Assembly: GCA_030278955.1 (NCBI GenBank)
Contig: JAOANR010000004.1
Coordinates: 52,021,459-52,085,458, forward strand
From: Hygrophila difformis
Taxonomy: Eukaryota; Streptophyta; Magnoliopsida; Lamiales; Acanthaceae
Direction: 5' to 3'
Length of the DNA stretch: 64,000 bases
In this document: piece after piece, positions 22,241 to 33,209 of the stretch
Layout of the letters: each line of letters opens with the position of its first letter
How positions within the stretch are numbered: position 1 is the first letter of the stretch
Translations under genes and position numbers: made by a program
Notes under the pieces: generated by a model
What the model saw: the letters and a program-made list of their open reading frames with translations, nothing else
What the model was told of the DNA's origin: nothing
Databases searched by the model: none

Positions 22241-22976
22241 GATACCCGCGGGGATGTAAAATCGATAGTAATATATTTATATGTTCATTTAAAAAATACT
22301 ATGTAATTAAGATTATTATAAGATCCTACAGTCAAGATATAATTTATATGTTAACATAATGAATGAAAATTTCAATAACATCGCACAACATTATCCGTGG
22401 ATTGTTCCATTCGACGACTATTGATTTTACACCAAGAAATTCAAATCGGACTTTCTTCTCACACGCAACACAGTTCTAAAGAATTTTATTTATTATTTCA
22501 ATATTTAAGAATTTTAAACGAAAAATATGTAGCTTTTGTCCTGTAAGTAATAAATGTAGTGTATATTGAATATTCAAATATTTGTATTAAATAATATTAT
22601 ATATACATTATCTCTCTATATATACGGGAAACTTGACTCAAATTGATCAATTATTGTAAGAAAACATTGATATTATATTAAAATAAAAACACAATATTTC
22701 TTACTAATCATATAATAAAAATAAGATATATTAAATTAAAAAATTAGTTATAAACAACAAAGGATGAAATGAATTGGGAGGGCGGTGCAGAGCCTGTGCA
22801 AACTTGGGAGGGCGGATGAGGATGCTGTCTGAAGTATGAAGCAAATATGGGAGGTGTGGCTCTGGTTTTAATGGGAACACTCATGTTTAAGGTAACTTTT
22901 AGTACCACCACCCGCAGTACCCGCGGGAATGTAAATTTTAAAAATATATAATATAAATTTATATGTAAATGTAATT

Positions 22977-22978
<2 letters not shown>

Positions 22979-23053
<75 letters not shown>
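22979..23053. repeat. (ATT)n microsatellite
   Basis: About 25 ATT triplets. Its minus-strand translation is a meaningless poly-isoleucine run. Confidence 0.95.
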
Positions 23054-23097
23054 TCGTCACGTAAATTTAAAATGATTACCAATTTTGTGCTATCACA

Positions 23098-23365
23098 CCC
23101 TCCAATATATTTTTTCACACTATTATCGAAACCAAAGTACTGCGAGTTAATATTTCATCCCCATGACATTTTTTCAAACTATTGTCGGAACACTTCACCC
23201 CCAAGGACATTTTTCTCATTCTTGTTGGAACCAATGTACTGTCAGTCATACTTCACCCCCCAGGACATTTTTTCTCATTCTTGTTGGAACCAATGTACTG
23301 CCAATCAATGCTTCACCCTCTAGGAAATTTTTTCCCATTTTTTCGCAAGTCAATACTTCACCCTC
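23098..23365 (-). repeat. 60-bp minisatellite array 5
   Basis: About five units of the same repeat, starting soon after the (ATT)n tract and ending before a helicase-tail stretch at 23390-23510. Confidence 0.85.
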
Positions 23366-23518
23366 CAAAACTATATTATTAGACATGTACTGCCAATACT
23401 TTTCCACAAATCACCAGGAGAAGTTATGAAACACGACAACTGAATAGAAACAAAGGGATTTATCAAAATAGGTATAGAGGCCCAATGATATCTCATATAA
23501 TACAATTCACCATTTACC

Positions 23519-23728
23519 CTAACGTCTTATTACACGTGATACATCAATATATAACTGACTGTGTCTAAAAATTGAATCCTTCACGAACACTCCAACATGC
23601 TTTAGAGATTGACCTTGGCTCTTGTTGATAGTCATAGTATAGTAAATAATTAGTGGAAACCGACATCTTGAAAATTTAAGCGGTATTCTATAATCAGATG
23701 AGGTCAAACTCATTCGTCGAATAATCAC
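23519..23728 (-). pseudogene. Helitron helicase C-terminus remnant 5 (best preserved)
   Basis: An open minus-strand stretch of 69 codons. It reads RMSLTSSDYRIPLKFSRC, then FPLIIYYTMTINKSQGQSLK, then HVGVFVKDSIF and QLYIDVSRVIRR. This is the order of the last helicase motifs in plant Helitron/PIF1 helicases, including INKSQGQSL and the QLYVA.SRV-like end. It identifies the whole array family. Confidence 0.82.
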
Positions 23729-23749
23729 TCAATCTCCACTGCTTTCGCG

Positions 23750-24065
23750 AGTCAATACTTGTCCCCAAGATATTTTTTCTCATTCTTGTTAGAATTAATA
23801 TAATATCAGTCAATGCTTCACCCCCAGGACATTTTTTCCCATCATTTTCGGAGCCAATGTACTGCCAGCCAATGTACTGCCGGTCTATACTTCCTCCCCA
23901 TGAATTTTTTTTCCATCCTTTTCGGAGCCAATGTACTGCCAGTCAATACTTCACTCATAAGATATTTTTTCCATACTTTCGAAGTCAATGTACTGTCAGT
24001 CAATGCTTCACCCTCCAGGACATTTTTTCCATGTTTTCGCGATTCAATATTTCACCCTCCAGCAC
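23750..24065 (-). repeat. 60-bp minisatellite array 6
   Basis: About five units. On the minus strand this array lies directly before helicase remnant 5, the same order as in the other modules. Confidence 0.85.
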
Positions 24066-25453
24066 CCTATCATTGGACATGTACTTCCAACACTTTTCCA
24101 CAGATCACCAGGAGAAGTTATGAAACACGATAGCATAATAGAAACAAACGGGTTTCTAAAAATGGGTGTAGAGGCCCAAATGATATTTCATACATAACAC
24201 AATTCACCATTTACCCTAACGCCTTAGTACATGTCGATGATATTATAATCCGACTAAAAAAAATAAAATCATAAGAGGTGAATGATTAATTAAATCATAA
24301 ACATAATATGATTAATTAAATCATAAACATAAGAGGTGAATTATGTTTATGATTTAATTTTTTTTCCTTTTCCTCAAAAAAAATTAAACCATAAACATAA
24401 TTATATTTTTCTATATCTATTCGGAGAGAAAGAATTAGTGTTGATTATAATTTATAATTCATATTTAAAAAGAATATATAATGAATGCTTGATGTTAATA
24501 TGAAAATAAGAACATGTTAAATACGTTAGTTTATTCTTTTTATATTGTATAATATGAGAATGAAAAGTGATCAAATGTAAAAATTAATATTGAGATTAAT
24601 GAAAAGTACAAATAGAAATTATATAAAACAATCATTATCGAAATTAGATATTCTATATAAATTCTTAAATCCTTATTAGATGGAAAAAATAATATATATT
24701 CATGTTTATTCTTATTTTTAATTAATAAAATTAGTACGAATTTAATAGTCTTGGAATTATTAGAACAAAATAATTTTGGGATGATAGAGATTAAAAAAAT
24801 ATATCTCTTAGAACACTGTTAATATTAATTGTGACGTGACCTAATACAAATACAAATAAATTTATAATCCCATATAAAATCAAATGTTTTCTACAAATTT
24901 AAATAAAATATTTTTTCAAAGTTACTTAAATGATTTCTTATTATTATTTTTCAGAAAATTTAGTATGAGGTTAATGAAATATTATGTTGATAATCTACAT
25001 AAGAATAATGATGAATGTGAGACCATCTTCCGAACTTTTAATCATAATTAAATATTTTAAAATAATTATTGTTATATACTATATTTTATACTTTTTTTGA
25101 GGGAAAAGATTTTTATACTATATTTTATACTTAACTGGTATTATTCTAGACTTAATATTCTGAACATTTCATACTAAATTCCATTAAAATTTAAGTATCA
25201 TATTATACTTAACAGGTATCATTTAGATATATATGTATATTTTGAATAATTTGTGCATATATCAAAGTCAAATACATAGTAGTAAAATAATAATGGATTG
25301 TTAACACACTTGTTTCTTTGTATTTATATATATCTACATAAAAAATAATTAATTACACGAAAACTATATCTTTAAATAACTTAACCCAATTAAAAATACC
25401 ATATATGATGGGCTAGACCACTAACTAAGTTAACAAATAATTTTACTATTATA

Positions 25454-25675
25454 CTCCATTCGTCCTATTTCAAATGTCTCATTTTCTATTTTGGTCCGTC
25501 CCACGTTATTTGTCACATTTGTTTATTTTAGAAAATTTTCACTCCTTCAAACAAATATCACATTAACTATTTACTCCATTTTTTTGGTGATTTACTCCAT
25601 TTTAACACAATAACTCATTCTACCTAAAATACCGTGCCCAAAAGAAATATGACATATCAAATGGGACGGGGAGAG
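25454..25675. mobile_element. Stowaway-type MITE
   Basis: It starts CTCCATTCGTCC and ends GGGACGGGGAGAG between TA dinucleotides, 222 bp. Both ends carry one or two changes from the consensus. Confidence 0.8.
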
Positions 25676-26033
25676 TAATAATTTAAAAAATATTTAATTA
25701 AAAACACAAATGGAATCCACATAAGTGGATTTCAAATTTTTTTATACCCAAAATCTTTTCATTCTCTACATAGAATTAAATTTAAAATAATGGTAAAAAA
25801 ATCACCTTAGTCTACATTAAAATTTATTACTCGATGAAGCAAAATAGTAAACCCATACACATCAATCCAAAATTATTATTTTTTTAAATAAAAATTTATA
25901 TGTTGATATTTTCCTCATTCATTATGTTTGCATGAATATTTTATAATAATCTTGCATGTATCAAAAAGCTCAATTAGTCCACTTTCCAACTTTTGAAAAT
26001 AGAATAATATAATATATTAATTATTTTGTACAA

Positions 26034-26036
<3 letters not shown>

Positions 26037-26082
<46 letters not shown>
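26037..26082. repeat. (TTA)n microsatellite
   Basis: About 15 TTA triplets. Confidence 0.9.
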
Positions 26083-26084
<2 letters not shown>

Positions 26085-26274
26085 ACATCATATAATTTAT
26101 ATCTCATGTTAAAACATTTATTTAAGATGTACAATTTTTTTGGTTAAACTATATACTCTTTTTTTTTTTAATAAATAAACTCATACATAAATATATATCT
26201 TATATCAATACTACTATATCGTTTAAGGAAAAAAACACTACTAAATGCATATTTATATTTTCTTTTATTTATAT

Positions 26275-26391
26275 TTGCCTCCAACAGGGGCCATAATGTC
26301 GGCTGTATATGAGGAAAAGAAGGATGAAGATGGGTTCCTTTATGTAACCTACAGTGGGGAGAATACATTTGGGAATCAAAGTGCACCTTGA
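26275..26391 (+). pseudogene. ATG8 C-terminal exon fragment
   Basis: A 38-codon open frame ends at TGA 26389-26391. It reads [20 protein letters not shown] and then [13 protein letters not shown], which is the C-terminus of the autophagy ubiquitin-like protein ATG8. The glycine of ENTFG, where ATG4 cleaves and lipid is attached, is present and followed by a short NQSAP tail. Only this end exists: upstream DNA is AT-rich with no further ATG8 exons. The 130 bp after the stop look like ordinary 3' UTR. It is best read as a gene fragment carried here by duplication or a transposon; the wording of the motif is from memory. Confidence 0.8.
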
Positions 26392-28000
26392 AATTCAAGT
26401 TGCTGCTGCCCTGCCATTTCTGGTAAATTTCACAATATCTGTGGCAGTGTAATAAGGGATATTTTTGGTTGAAATTCTGTATAGCCAAAATATTTGTATA
26501 TAGTTTCTGAACCTTAAAAGTTGGTTGGACAATTTCAGCATTTTGCTGAAAATATGCGTTTAATAATTTATTATCCGTTTATCTTCTCAAAAAAAAAATA
26601 TTTTCTTTTATTTAAATAAGAATAAGATTGTCTATAAAATCCGTACAATACTTTTAATAAATTGACAGTAGTCCATATATATTGTATTCCCTTATTAATA
26701 TAATATAGTATGAAATATAAATAATTGAATTTTATTGTTATAATTATGATAAATTTAAATTAGATAAATTATATTTAATTGTATAAAATTAATTAGTTTA
26801 GCACATATCTAGATTTAAAATAAATTATTTTTGAACTCAATATATTATATTAGATTGGACTTTAAAATTTAACATTTAAAATTTTAAAGGGATCGAATTT
26901 TAAGTCTTACGATATTCAATTCATATCTACCTATTATCACCTTGGGTAAAACATTTTCTAAAGTGTCACCATTCATGGGATTGATATTTAATATAACCAA
27001 TTCAATTCATATCTACCTATTAATATTATTATCACCTTGGGTAAAACATTAATTCAATTCATATCTACCTATTAATATTATCATCTTGGGTAAAACATTT
27101 TATAAAGTGTCACCATGAATGGGATTAATATATTTAATATAGGCCATATATAGGGTATCCATTATAATTGATACGCGTTTCATTCTCTACCCTATCAGAG
27201 GATGCATCATATAGCACATTTAAAAAATAATTGCCTATAACTTTGAGCGTACACTTTCAGATATGTTTTCCAATATAGTATATCATGAATACAAACTAAC
27301 AGTTTCCAAATTCTACATTATGATTTGTAATTGTATAAGAAAAAAATAATAATAAAAATTTATGAGCAAGTATTGGCTTGTAAATAAGTAGAAAGTGGTT
27401 GGCCAGTAAAAGAAGATTTATCCATGATCCAATTAAAAAAAAATGAATCATAATTTAGAAAAAGTGGAGAGATAACGTTTAAAAATAAAATATGTAAGTA
27501 CAGGATTCATATTTATCTCAAATCAGTTTAAATTCTCTACCCAAAAAAAAAAAGAGTTGTAATTCGATGTGAGTATTATTATGGGATTCAATATGATACA
27601 AATAATAAGTTATTGCTCTCACATTATTGAAAATCTATCACAATAATTTCTTGGGCAATCATCATTTTTTGGGCAAAATAGATACATGCTTTATTAGGCG
27701 AAATAAATGACTACCACCCTTTATTTCAAGGACATGGCAACAACAAAAGCTGCGAAGATTTCTACAAAAATATCAATGTATCAATACAAAACCAACAAAC
27801 AAAATAAAATTAAAAAGAAAGCATGTAAAATCTCCACTATTTGAATAACTAATTATAAGTTAGATTAACTATTTCTTTGTGTACATGCAACGCAAGTTTA
27901 TTGAATCCTTTTAGAATTCAAAATGAGATTTAAGAACATGAGATATAGTGATAGGGCCCATTGTCTCCATTTTCCCACTGACCCTTTCCATTTCAGTTGC
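26392..28000. other. AT-rich intergenic DNA with local repeats
   Basis: No gene is seen. Between about 26915 and 27145 a segment with TTCAATTCATATCTACCTATT and CACCTTGGGTAAAACATT occurs three times, partly overlapping (local tandem duplication). Confidence 0.5.
26915..27145. repeat. Local imperfect tandem duplication, three copies
   Basis: Three copies of CATATCTACCTATTA followed by CTTGGGTAAAACATT. Two of them continue with AAAGTGTCACCAT and ATGGGATT. Confidence 0.75.
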
Positions 28001-28014
28001 ATTCTGTTTTCATT

Positions 28015-28250
28015 TCATATGTTTCTTCTGGGTAGATCTCTATTTCTTTTCCTTTCAAAAGGTTCAGTGCCATTTTCTGTATCTTCTGCATGAACCACTT
28101 CATTGTTGAATAGAGGTGTAACCTGCTCAACGCTCTTTACTGGCTCTTTTCGTTGTAGGCTTCCATCAACATTTTCAGACCCTGATTCTTGCACAGCCTT
28201 TCCAGCAACCATTCAAAATCTCTAGATACCTGCACGATGAATCAGTTAGT
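28015..28250 (-). pseudogene. Unrecognised exon-like segment
   Basis: A minus-strand acceptor (CGTGCAG, near 28231) opens a frame reading VSRDFEWLLERLCKNQGLKM, which soon meets TAA. A neighbouring frame (28015-28212) stays open for 65 codons. It resembles a decayed coding exon, but I do not recognise the protein. It may belong with the exons at 28508-29213 on the same strand. Confidence 0.3.
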
Positions 28251-28507
28251 ATTACAAATTAGACAGATACCTGTACAGATTAATGACAAATTATCTTGAA
28301 AACATCCGGCTTTGAGATGAAGAACAACATCTGCAAATTAATGGCTTTGGTTAAATAAGTGAAATGGACCGAAAAGTGAAGTAACCAAATGCATGAAAAC
28401 ATAACCTACATTTTTAGTCCGGTTGATTGTGACCCTGCTAAGCTTTCATTCCAAGATTCAACATGGCCTTAAGGATCCTCTTCTTGCTTCTGCTTTGCTT
28501 TGAACCT

Positions 28508-29213
28508 TTATTTGTCTATGTTCAAACACTCAAGTTGAAAACTCGGGTTGGCACTTGGCATTGAAGCGCGATCAAGAAATGCTTTAGGATTCAGCCATGT
28601 CCCGTGGGGAGGCTGACAGAGACAACAACCCAGAAAAACATATAAAGTGCCATTAATTACATTTAACAAAAGGAGGGACTGGGCAATCAAGGCCTTGTTG
28701 CCTCCATTAATTAGAATCCAATTCAATAGAGGAGGACAACAGAAGCAACAAACACACTCACATATAATCAAACAGCAAACGGACATGGAAAAACTTCGAT
28801 AGCAGTAGCAATTGCAAAATCTATCTTATTACGGTGACAAAAACCATAAAGGTTTCACATTATTCATCACCGCCACAATCAATCCAAAACAAAACAAACC
28901 GACGGAAGCAGAACATTACAACCCTGCCACAATTGATTGACCATAAGTCCATAACCATAACATGGAAACCGGAAAGAAAACATGACACCATGGACTGTTG
29001 TTGCCCATCTAATGTGAAGATATCTTCAAATTTAGAGATTTATTGAACCAAGACTTACAGCTTCCGGATCCCACCTTCCGAGGATGGTAACCGACTTCGC
29101 CATCCCCTTCGAGGGCGATTTCCCATCTTCAATGGTTTTCACCGCCTCCGGTTTCTTGGACAGCACAAAGTTCCAGAAGCCCACTAAGCCAATTGTCATC
29201 CACGGACTCAAAG
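28508..29213 (-). CDS. Possible small gene or gene fragment, two exons, unrecognised
   Basis: Exon a spans 29213-29059, after an acceptor (GATTGTAG) and before a strong donor (GTAAGT). It reads LSPWMTIGLVGFWNFVL, hydrophobic and perhaps membrane-spanning, then KPEAVKTIEDGKSPSKGMAK. Exon b begins after CTGTCAG at 28612 and reads PPHGTWLNPKAFLDRASMPS, ending at TAA near 28508. Joined, the frame is continuous (WDPEA-PPHGTW). The text and splice sites look real, but I cannot name the family. Upstream exons may lie at 29300-29500 (MYLDDVNVRGIHLALIA), which is also open on this strand. It could be a live small gene or a captured fragment. Confidence 0.4.
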
Positions 29214-30229
29214 CTACAATCAAACATGAAAACAGTGCCATTCCATTATAATCCAACCATCAACTCAAGCAGATTATATGCATATACAGATTGATTTAAC
29301 AATTTGAGTTCGAGCCTTTCTTGATCACAATATGGCAATCCGTGGCAATCAACGCCAAATGTATGCCACGAACATTCACATCATCAAGATACATTTTTTC
29401 ACTACAGGCAGAAATTAGGTTCAACATAAAGATCGTCTGATAAAGTTTGTTGGTGAGAATTAGCAACAAAAATAATACTTTACAGAAAAGCAAAATCCAT
29501 ACCGGAATATCTTTTGAGAAAGAATAATAGAATCACATTAACAGGAACGGAACGGCGACATGAAGACGAATGACGAATGGCGAGCAGATGGATCGGCGAC
29601 AGGCAGAGGAAAGATGATGCGAGGCCGCGAGCAGACGCTGGACAGGGAGAGGAAAGACGACGCCAGCAGATACACGTCGGCGAGGCGCCGGCGGAGTGGT
29701 GGGGGAGGGTCGGGAGGGAGTGGCGGTATGGAAGGGATGGGTGACAGGAAGAGACTTGGAATGAGGGAGGTTGCCTGCGCTGATCGGGACAGATAACCAT
29801 GGAATTGAATTTATAGAAGAGAAACGATTTTGGGAAGAGAAATGATTTTGGGAATGAGGGAGTGACGGTCTGGAAGGTCGGAGGTGAATATAGATTTTGG
29901 GAATGAGAAACGGTTTTGGGAAGATTTAGTTGTATTAAATTCACGGCAATACAGAGGAAACAATAAAGATGGAATATAGAGTTTTTATTTTGATTTTTTT
30001 TCTTTTGAAAATGGCATTTTTGTAAATATTTTAATGTGTGTGAGAGAGTGTAAAAATTAGTTAATTGTGAGAGAAAGGGGAATGGGAGGGAAAATATGTG
30101 TGGGTTAGGCTATTTTACTTTTATATATATAATGATAATGATAATGATAATGATAATGATGATCAGGTCAAACTAATTAAATTATGAAAAAGTAGATATA
30201 GTATTTGGGAGGTAACAGATAATATACTA
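29214..30229. other. Upstream region of the unrecognised gene
   Basis: The stretch 29550-29790 is GC-richer than its surroundings and purine-rich on the plus strand, as in a 5' UTR or first exon of a minus-strand gene. A run of ATAATG units lies at about 30127-30160. No firm coding call is possible. Confidence 0.35.
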
Positions 30230-30484
30230 CTCCCTCCGTTCCTTTTTAGTTGTCTCTTTCAGCTCAATTTCAAAAACCAATACTTGCATTAATTAACTCA
30301 TAAATTTACATTTTTACCCTTCAACTAAACACATTCTTAATAAATGTCAACAAATAGCATTTATGTAAAGTGAAGGACAATATAGTAAAAACATAGCATA
30401 ACTACCTATAACTACCTAAAAATGACAACTATTTTGGAACAATTTTTACTTTCTAAAAATACAACTAAAAAGGAACGGAGGGAG
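30230..30484. mobile_element. Stowaway-type MITE
   Basis: It starts CTCCCTCCGTTCCTTTTTAG and ends AAAAAGGAACGGAGGGAG, a long perfect-looking inverted end, between TA dinucleotides. Length 255 bp. Confidence 0.92.
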
Positions 30485-30805
30485 TATTTGGGGGGAGAAA
30501 ATCCAAATGTGCTAGTACTTATTATATATTGGCTAACCCAAACATCCACGATAAATACACTGGCGTGACCATTGGGGTTTTGAAAAGACAAGCAGGCCTG
30601 GTAGTAATTAACTAGGAAATTAAAGTTATCCCCATCCCATCCCATGGTCCTAGCTCTCGTATTCAGCGTCGAGCTAGCAGTAGCAGACTAGCAGTAATTA
30701 AGAATTTCTAATACTCCTACGTAGCTGAAAGAAAACAGAAGAATAGATCCATTATTATTCACAAACTGATCGCATCGACAGCTGATCGAGGAGCCTAATA
30801 AATTA

Positions 30806-31028
30806 CTCCCTCCGTTCTTTTTTAATTGTCCTTTTAGAGAGTAAAAAATATTCCACAATATTTATTATTTTTAGGTATTAATAAGTAGTTATATTATCTT
30901 TTTATTATATTGTCATTCATTTTATATAAATATTATTTGTAGATATTTATTAAAAATGAGTTTAGTTAATGCAAACATTAGTTATTGAAATTAAGATGAA
31001 AGAGACAACTATTTAGGAACGGAGGGAG
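30806..31028. mobile_element. Stowaway-type MITE
   Basis: It starts CTCCCTCCGTTC and ends GAACGGAGGGAG between TA dinucleotides, 223 bp. It is absent from the duplicated site near 61330. Confidence 0.9.
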
Positions 31029-31069
31029 TACTACAAGGGGACCGGGCGCGGCTTCTCCTTCGTAACTAA

Positions 31070-31164
31070 CCCAACCCTAGAGCCGTCGTCTAATTTTATT
31101 AATTACTCTTAATTGACCCAACCCTAGAGCCGTAGTCTAATTTTATTAATTACTCTTAATTGAT
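31070..31164. repeat. 47-bp tandem duplication, two copies
   Basis: CCCAACCCTAGAGCCGT ... TTAATTACTCTTAATTGA occurs twice in a row with a 47-bp period. The second copy of the segmental duplication (61370-61430) has one unit only. Confidence 0.85.
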
Positions 31165-31372
31165 TATATATCTATCTCACTTAATTAATGTCCATACAGT
31201 ACTAGTGATTAGGATATATGGATAATCATGCATGCCGTTATTTCATACTCCAACACTAGCTAGCATGATTATTAATTAATTATTGTCATCGATTGTGGGA
31301 AGTTCATTTTCGGATAAGGATGTACTATTATTAATTTAATTTCAGGCTTTGATTTTTATTTATTACGTAGTA

Positions 31373-31627
31373 CCCCTGTTTTTTTTGTTTGCTACGGACC
31401 CACGCAGCACGCAGTCCAATGTACATTTTAAATCAGTAATAACTCAAGTTCGGTACAAGTAAAAATTTTAAAAGTTCGATATTTAAAACTACAAGACGAG
31501 ACGAATCTAACAAGATCTCAATTGACTATATTTTAACTTGAATAACTATGATAAAACTTCAAGTCAAAGTGATTGTGTGAATAGTGCCAAATTCTCCAAC
31601 GTAGCTATCATTTAAAAACGGAGGGAG
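31373..31627. mobile_element. Stowaway-type MITE
   Basis: It starts CCCCTGTTTTTTTTG and ends AAAAACGGAGGGAG between TA dinucleotides, 255 bp. Its body is related to 15163-15429 and to the split MITE at 33161/44041. The duplicate locus (about 61783) has a single TA and no insert. Confidence 0.85.
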
Positions 31628-31757
31628 TATAATAATTATTACAGCTTCATGTGATTTTGCAGGCATAGCAGCAATTGCCATTCATACAGCACACAGCACA
31701 CGTGGATAACCCCATCTATAAAATGAGTTCAGAAAATACTACTCTAGTACTGTACTA

Positions 31758-31919
31758 CTCCCTCCGTTTCTAAATAAATATAACATATGGAAATAGCACG
31801 AAATTTAATGCAAGTAATAAAAGTATTTTAGTGGAAGCTTTTTACCTTTAAAAGTATTTCATATATGATAATGTAATATTTATTATGAAAAAAAAAAAAA
31901 AAAAAAGAAACGGAGGAAG
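31758..31919. mobile_element. Short Stowaway-type MITE
   Basis: It starts CTCCCTCCGTTTC and ends GAAACGGAGGAAG between TA dinucleotides, 162 bp. An A run of about 18 lies just inside the right end. Confidence 0.85.
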
Positions 31920-32216
31920 TACATTGCAGCCTAAGAGTCTGGTAAGGAGTGGGGTGGCATCCCTGTCTGCCGGAGACGCACAGGAATATGCAGACGAGGC
32001 ACTTCCCAATGCTGCGGCTGCAAGAATCATCGCAGCAGCCAGCAGCATTCATGTTGGGCCTAATATTGTATGGGCCGATCCAACTTAACCTAATATATGG
32101 GCTTAAGGCCCAACTGACATATTAGTATAAATCCTTGCGGTTGTTAATTGTTATAATATCCATTGGCCCACTATTCAATTCGCTATGTTCGGTACTAGAG
32201 ACTAAGGACTTGAGAG
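31920..32216. other. Intergenic, nothing recognised
   Basis: It contains an imperfect inverted repeat (AATGCTGCGGCTGC ... GCAGCAGCCAGCAGCATT) at about 32009-32048. No gene is seen. Confidence 0.4.
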
Positions 32217-32851
32217 TAGGGTGCAAATAGGCTAGGCGCCTAGGCTTGTACGGCCTGGATCTACGTTGATTTTGTTCGGCCCAAGCCCGACCTATTACCT
32301 TCGATAGGCCTATAACATAGGCCTAAGCCTAACCTATTTATTTAAATAGGCCAGCTTTTAAGCCTATAGGCCTAAGCCAGCTTTTAAGCCTTTTTAAAAG
32401 CCTAATTAAGCCTATTTCAGAAATAAGTTTAAATTTTTTTATATATATCCAGACGTAATCATATGGTTGGAAGGCATAATTTGTTCATTTGGGCTAGTTT
32501 TCATCCAAACCTATTTATATACAGGGTTAAACTATTTACATTCGAGGAAAAGACTCGTAAATATTTTAAAAATCTAGATATATAAAGATCAAATTAATAA
32601 TTACTTTTATATAAAATAATAATAATACGACACATTTTTATGTAATAAACATAAATAAACTAATAATATGATAAATAGGGCCGGCCTGATAGGCCTAAAA
32701 GACTTTTAATGAAGCCTGGTCTTCGGCCTATTTAGGCATTTAGCTAAATAGGCTTGTAAATTAGCATAAGCCTAGTCTGTTTATAAAAAAAAGTCTAGTC
32801 TGGCCCGACTTTCGGTAGGCGAGGCCATAGGCCCGGCCTATTCTCATCCTA
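32217..32851. mobile_element. Non-autonomous hAT element
   Basis: A 635-bp element flanked by a perfect 8-bp duplication, CTTGAGAG (32209-32216 and 32852-32859). It begins TAGGGTGCAAATAGGC and ends GCCTATTCTCATCCTA, an imperfect inverted repeat. The interior is full of AGGCCTA and TTAAGCCTA motifs that can pair with each other. It has no coding capacity. The 8-bp duplication points to hAT. Confidence 0.88.
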
Positions 32852-32859
32852 CTTGAGAG

Positions 32860-33160
32860 GATTAGAGGTACACAGGCCAGCAGCAGAGTATGTTTATAGC
32901 CTAATAATAACATGGAATAAATTAAACAAAGATAAAAATAGAATAGAATATACTATATAAAAAGTAGTATTGTCTTTAGATTCCCAGGTTTCCATGTGTG
33001 TGTTGGCAGTGGTGGACTGGAGAGAGGCTTCTTCCATAGTATGCCAAGAAAGATTGGAATTCCTATGAATCATAAGTATATACAATGAAGTAGCTACAAA
33101 TTTTTGACACAGTCTGCAATCAGTCCTTAAGTGAGCGCATCTTAATAATGTTCAGGTATA
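32860..33160. other. Intergenic, nothing recognised
   Basis: Short spacer between the hAT element and the split MITE; no supported gene. Confidence 0.4.
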
Positions 33161-33209
33161 CTTCCTCCGATCTGTTTTTAATTGCAACTTTTGGTTGAAC
33201 GCTACTTAT
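33161..33209. mobile_element. Left piece of a MITE split by the copia element
   Basis: CTTCCTCCGATC at 33161 is preceded by TA. Its continuation lies at 44041-44240, where the sequence (reverse complement GAGACGAATCTAACAAGATC) matches the body of the MITE at 31373-31627. Confidence 0.75.

Larger units (their letters stand above)
18143..24240 (-). mobile_element. Helitron-derived region with repeated helicase/minisatellite modules
   Basis: Read on the minus strand, the right-hand (3') end has the form hairpin then CTAG followed by T: a GC-rich CCCGGGTACCGCGGGG hairpin at about 18152-18168 and CTAG at 18143-18146. That is the Helitron 3' signature. Two more hairpin-like ends (near 22242-22252 and 22908-22930) suggest nested or tandem copies. 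Inside, five copies of a decayed PIF1-like helicase C-terminus alternate with arrays of a 60-bp repeat. No Rep domain and no 5' TC end were found, so these are 3' remains, not a working element. Confidence 0.65.
24240..26274. other. AT-rich intergenic DNA
   Basis: Very AT-rich, no gene seen. Near 24270-24410 there is an imperfect inverted repeat of ATTAAATCATAAACATAA. One Stowaway MITE lies at 25454-25675 and a TTA microsatellite at about 26037-26082. Confidence 0.5.
30545..31720. repeat. Segmental duplication block, copy 1 (distal part)
   Basis: It matches 61140-61990 in order: TTTTGAAAAGACAAG, CCATCCCATCCCATGGTC, GCGTCGAGCTAG, TTTTCGGATAAGGAT, ATTACAGCTTCATGTGATTT. With HDR-B it mirrors HDR-C and its far flank. 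Copy 1 carries MITEs at 30806 and 31373 that copy 2 lacks. Confidence 0.82.

Noticed and set aside
22744..23118. Minus-strand frame with a long isoleucine run
   Set aside because: It is the translation of an (ATT)n microsatellite.
18748..24065. Repeat arrays considered as CRISPR
   Set aside because: Units abut with no unique spacers, vary in sequence, and the genome is a plant; it is a minisatellite.
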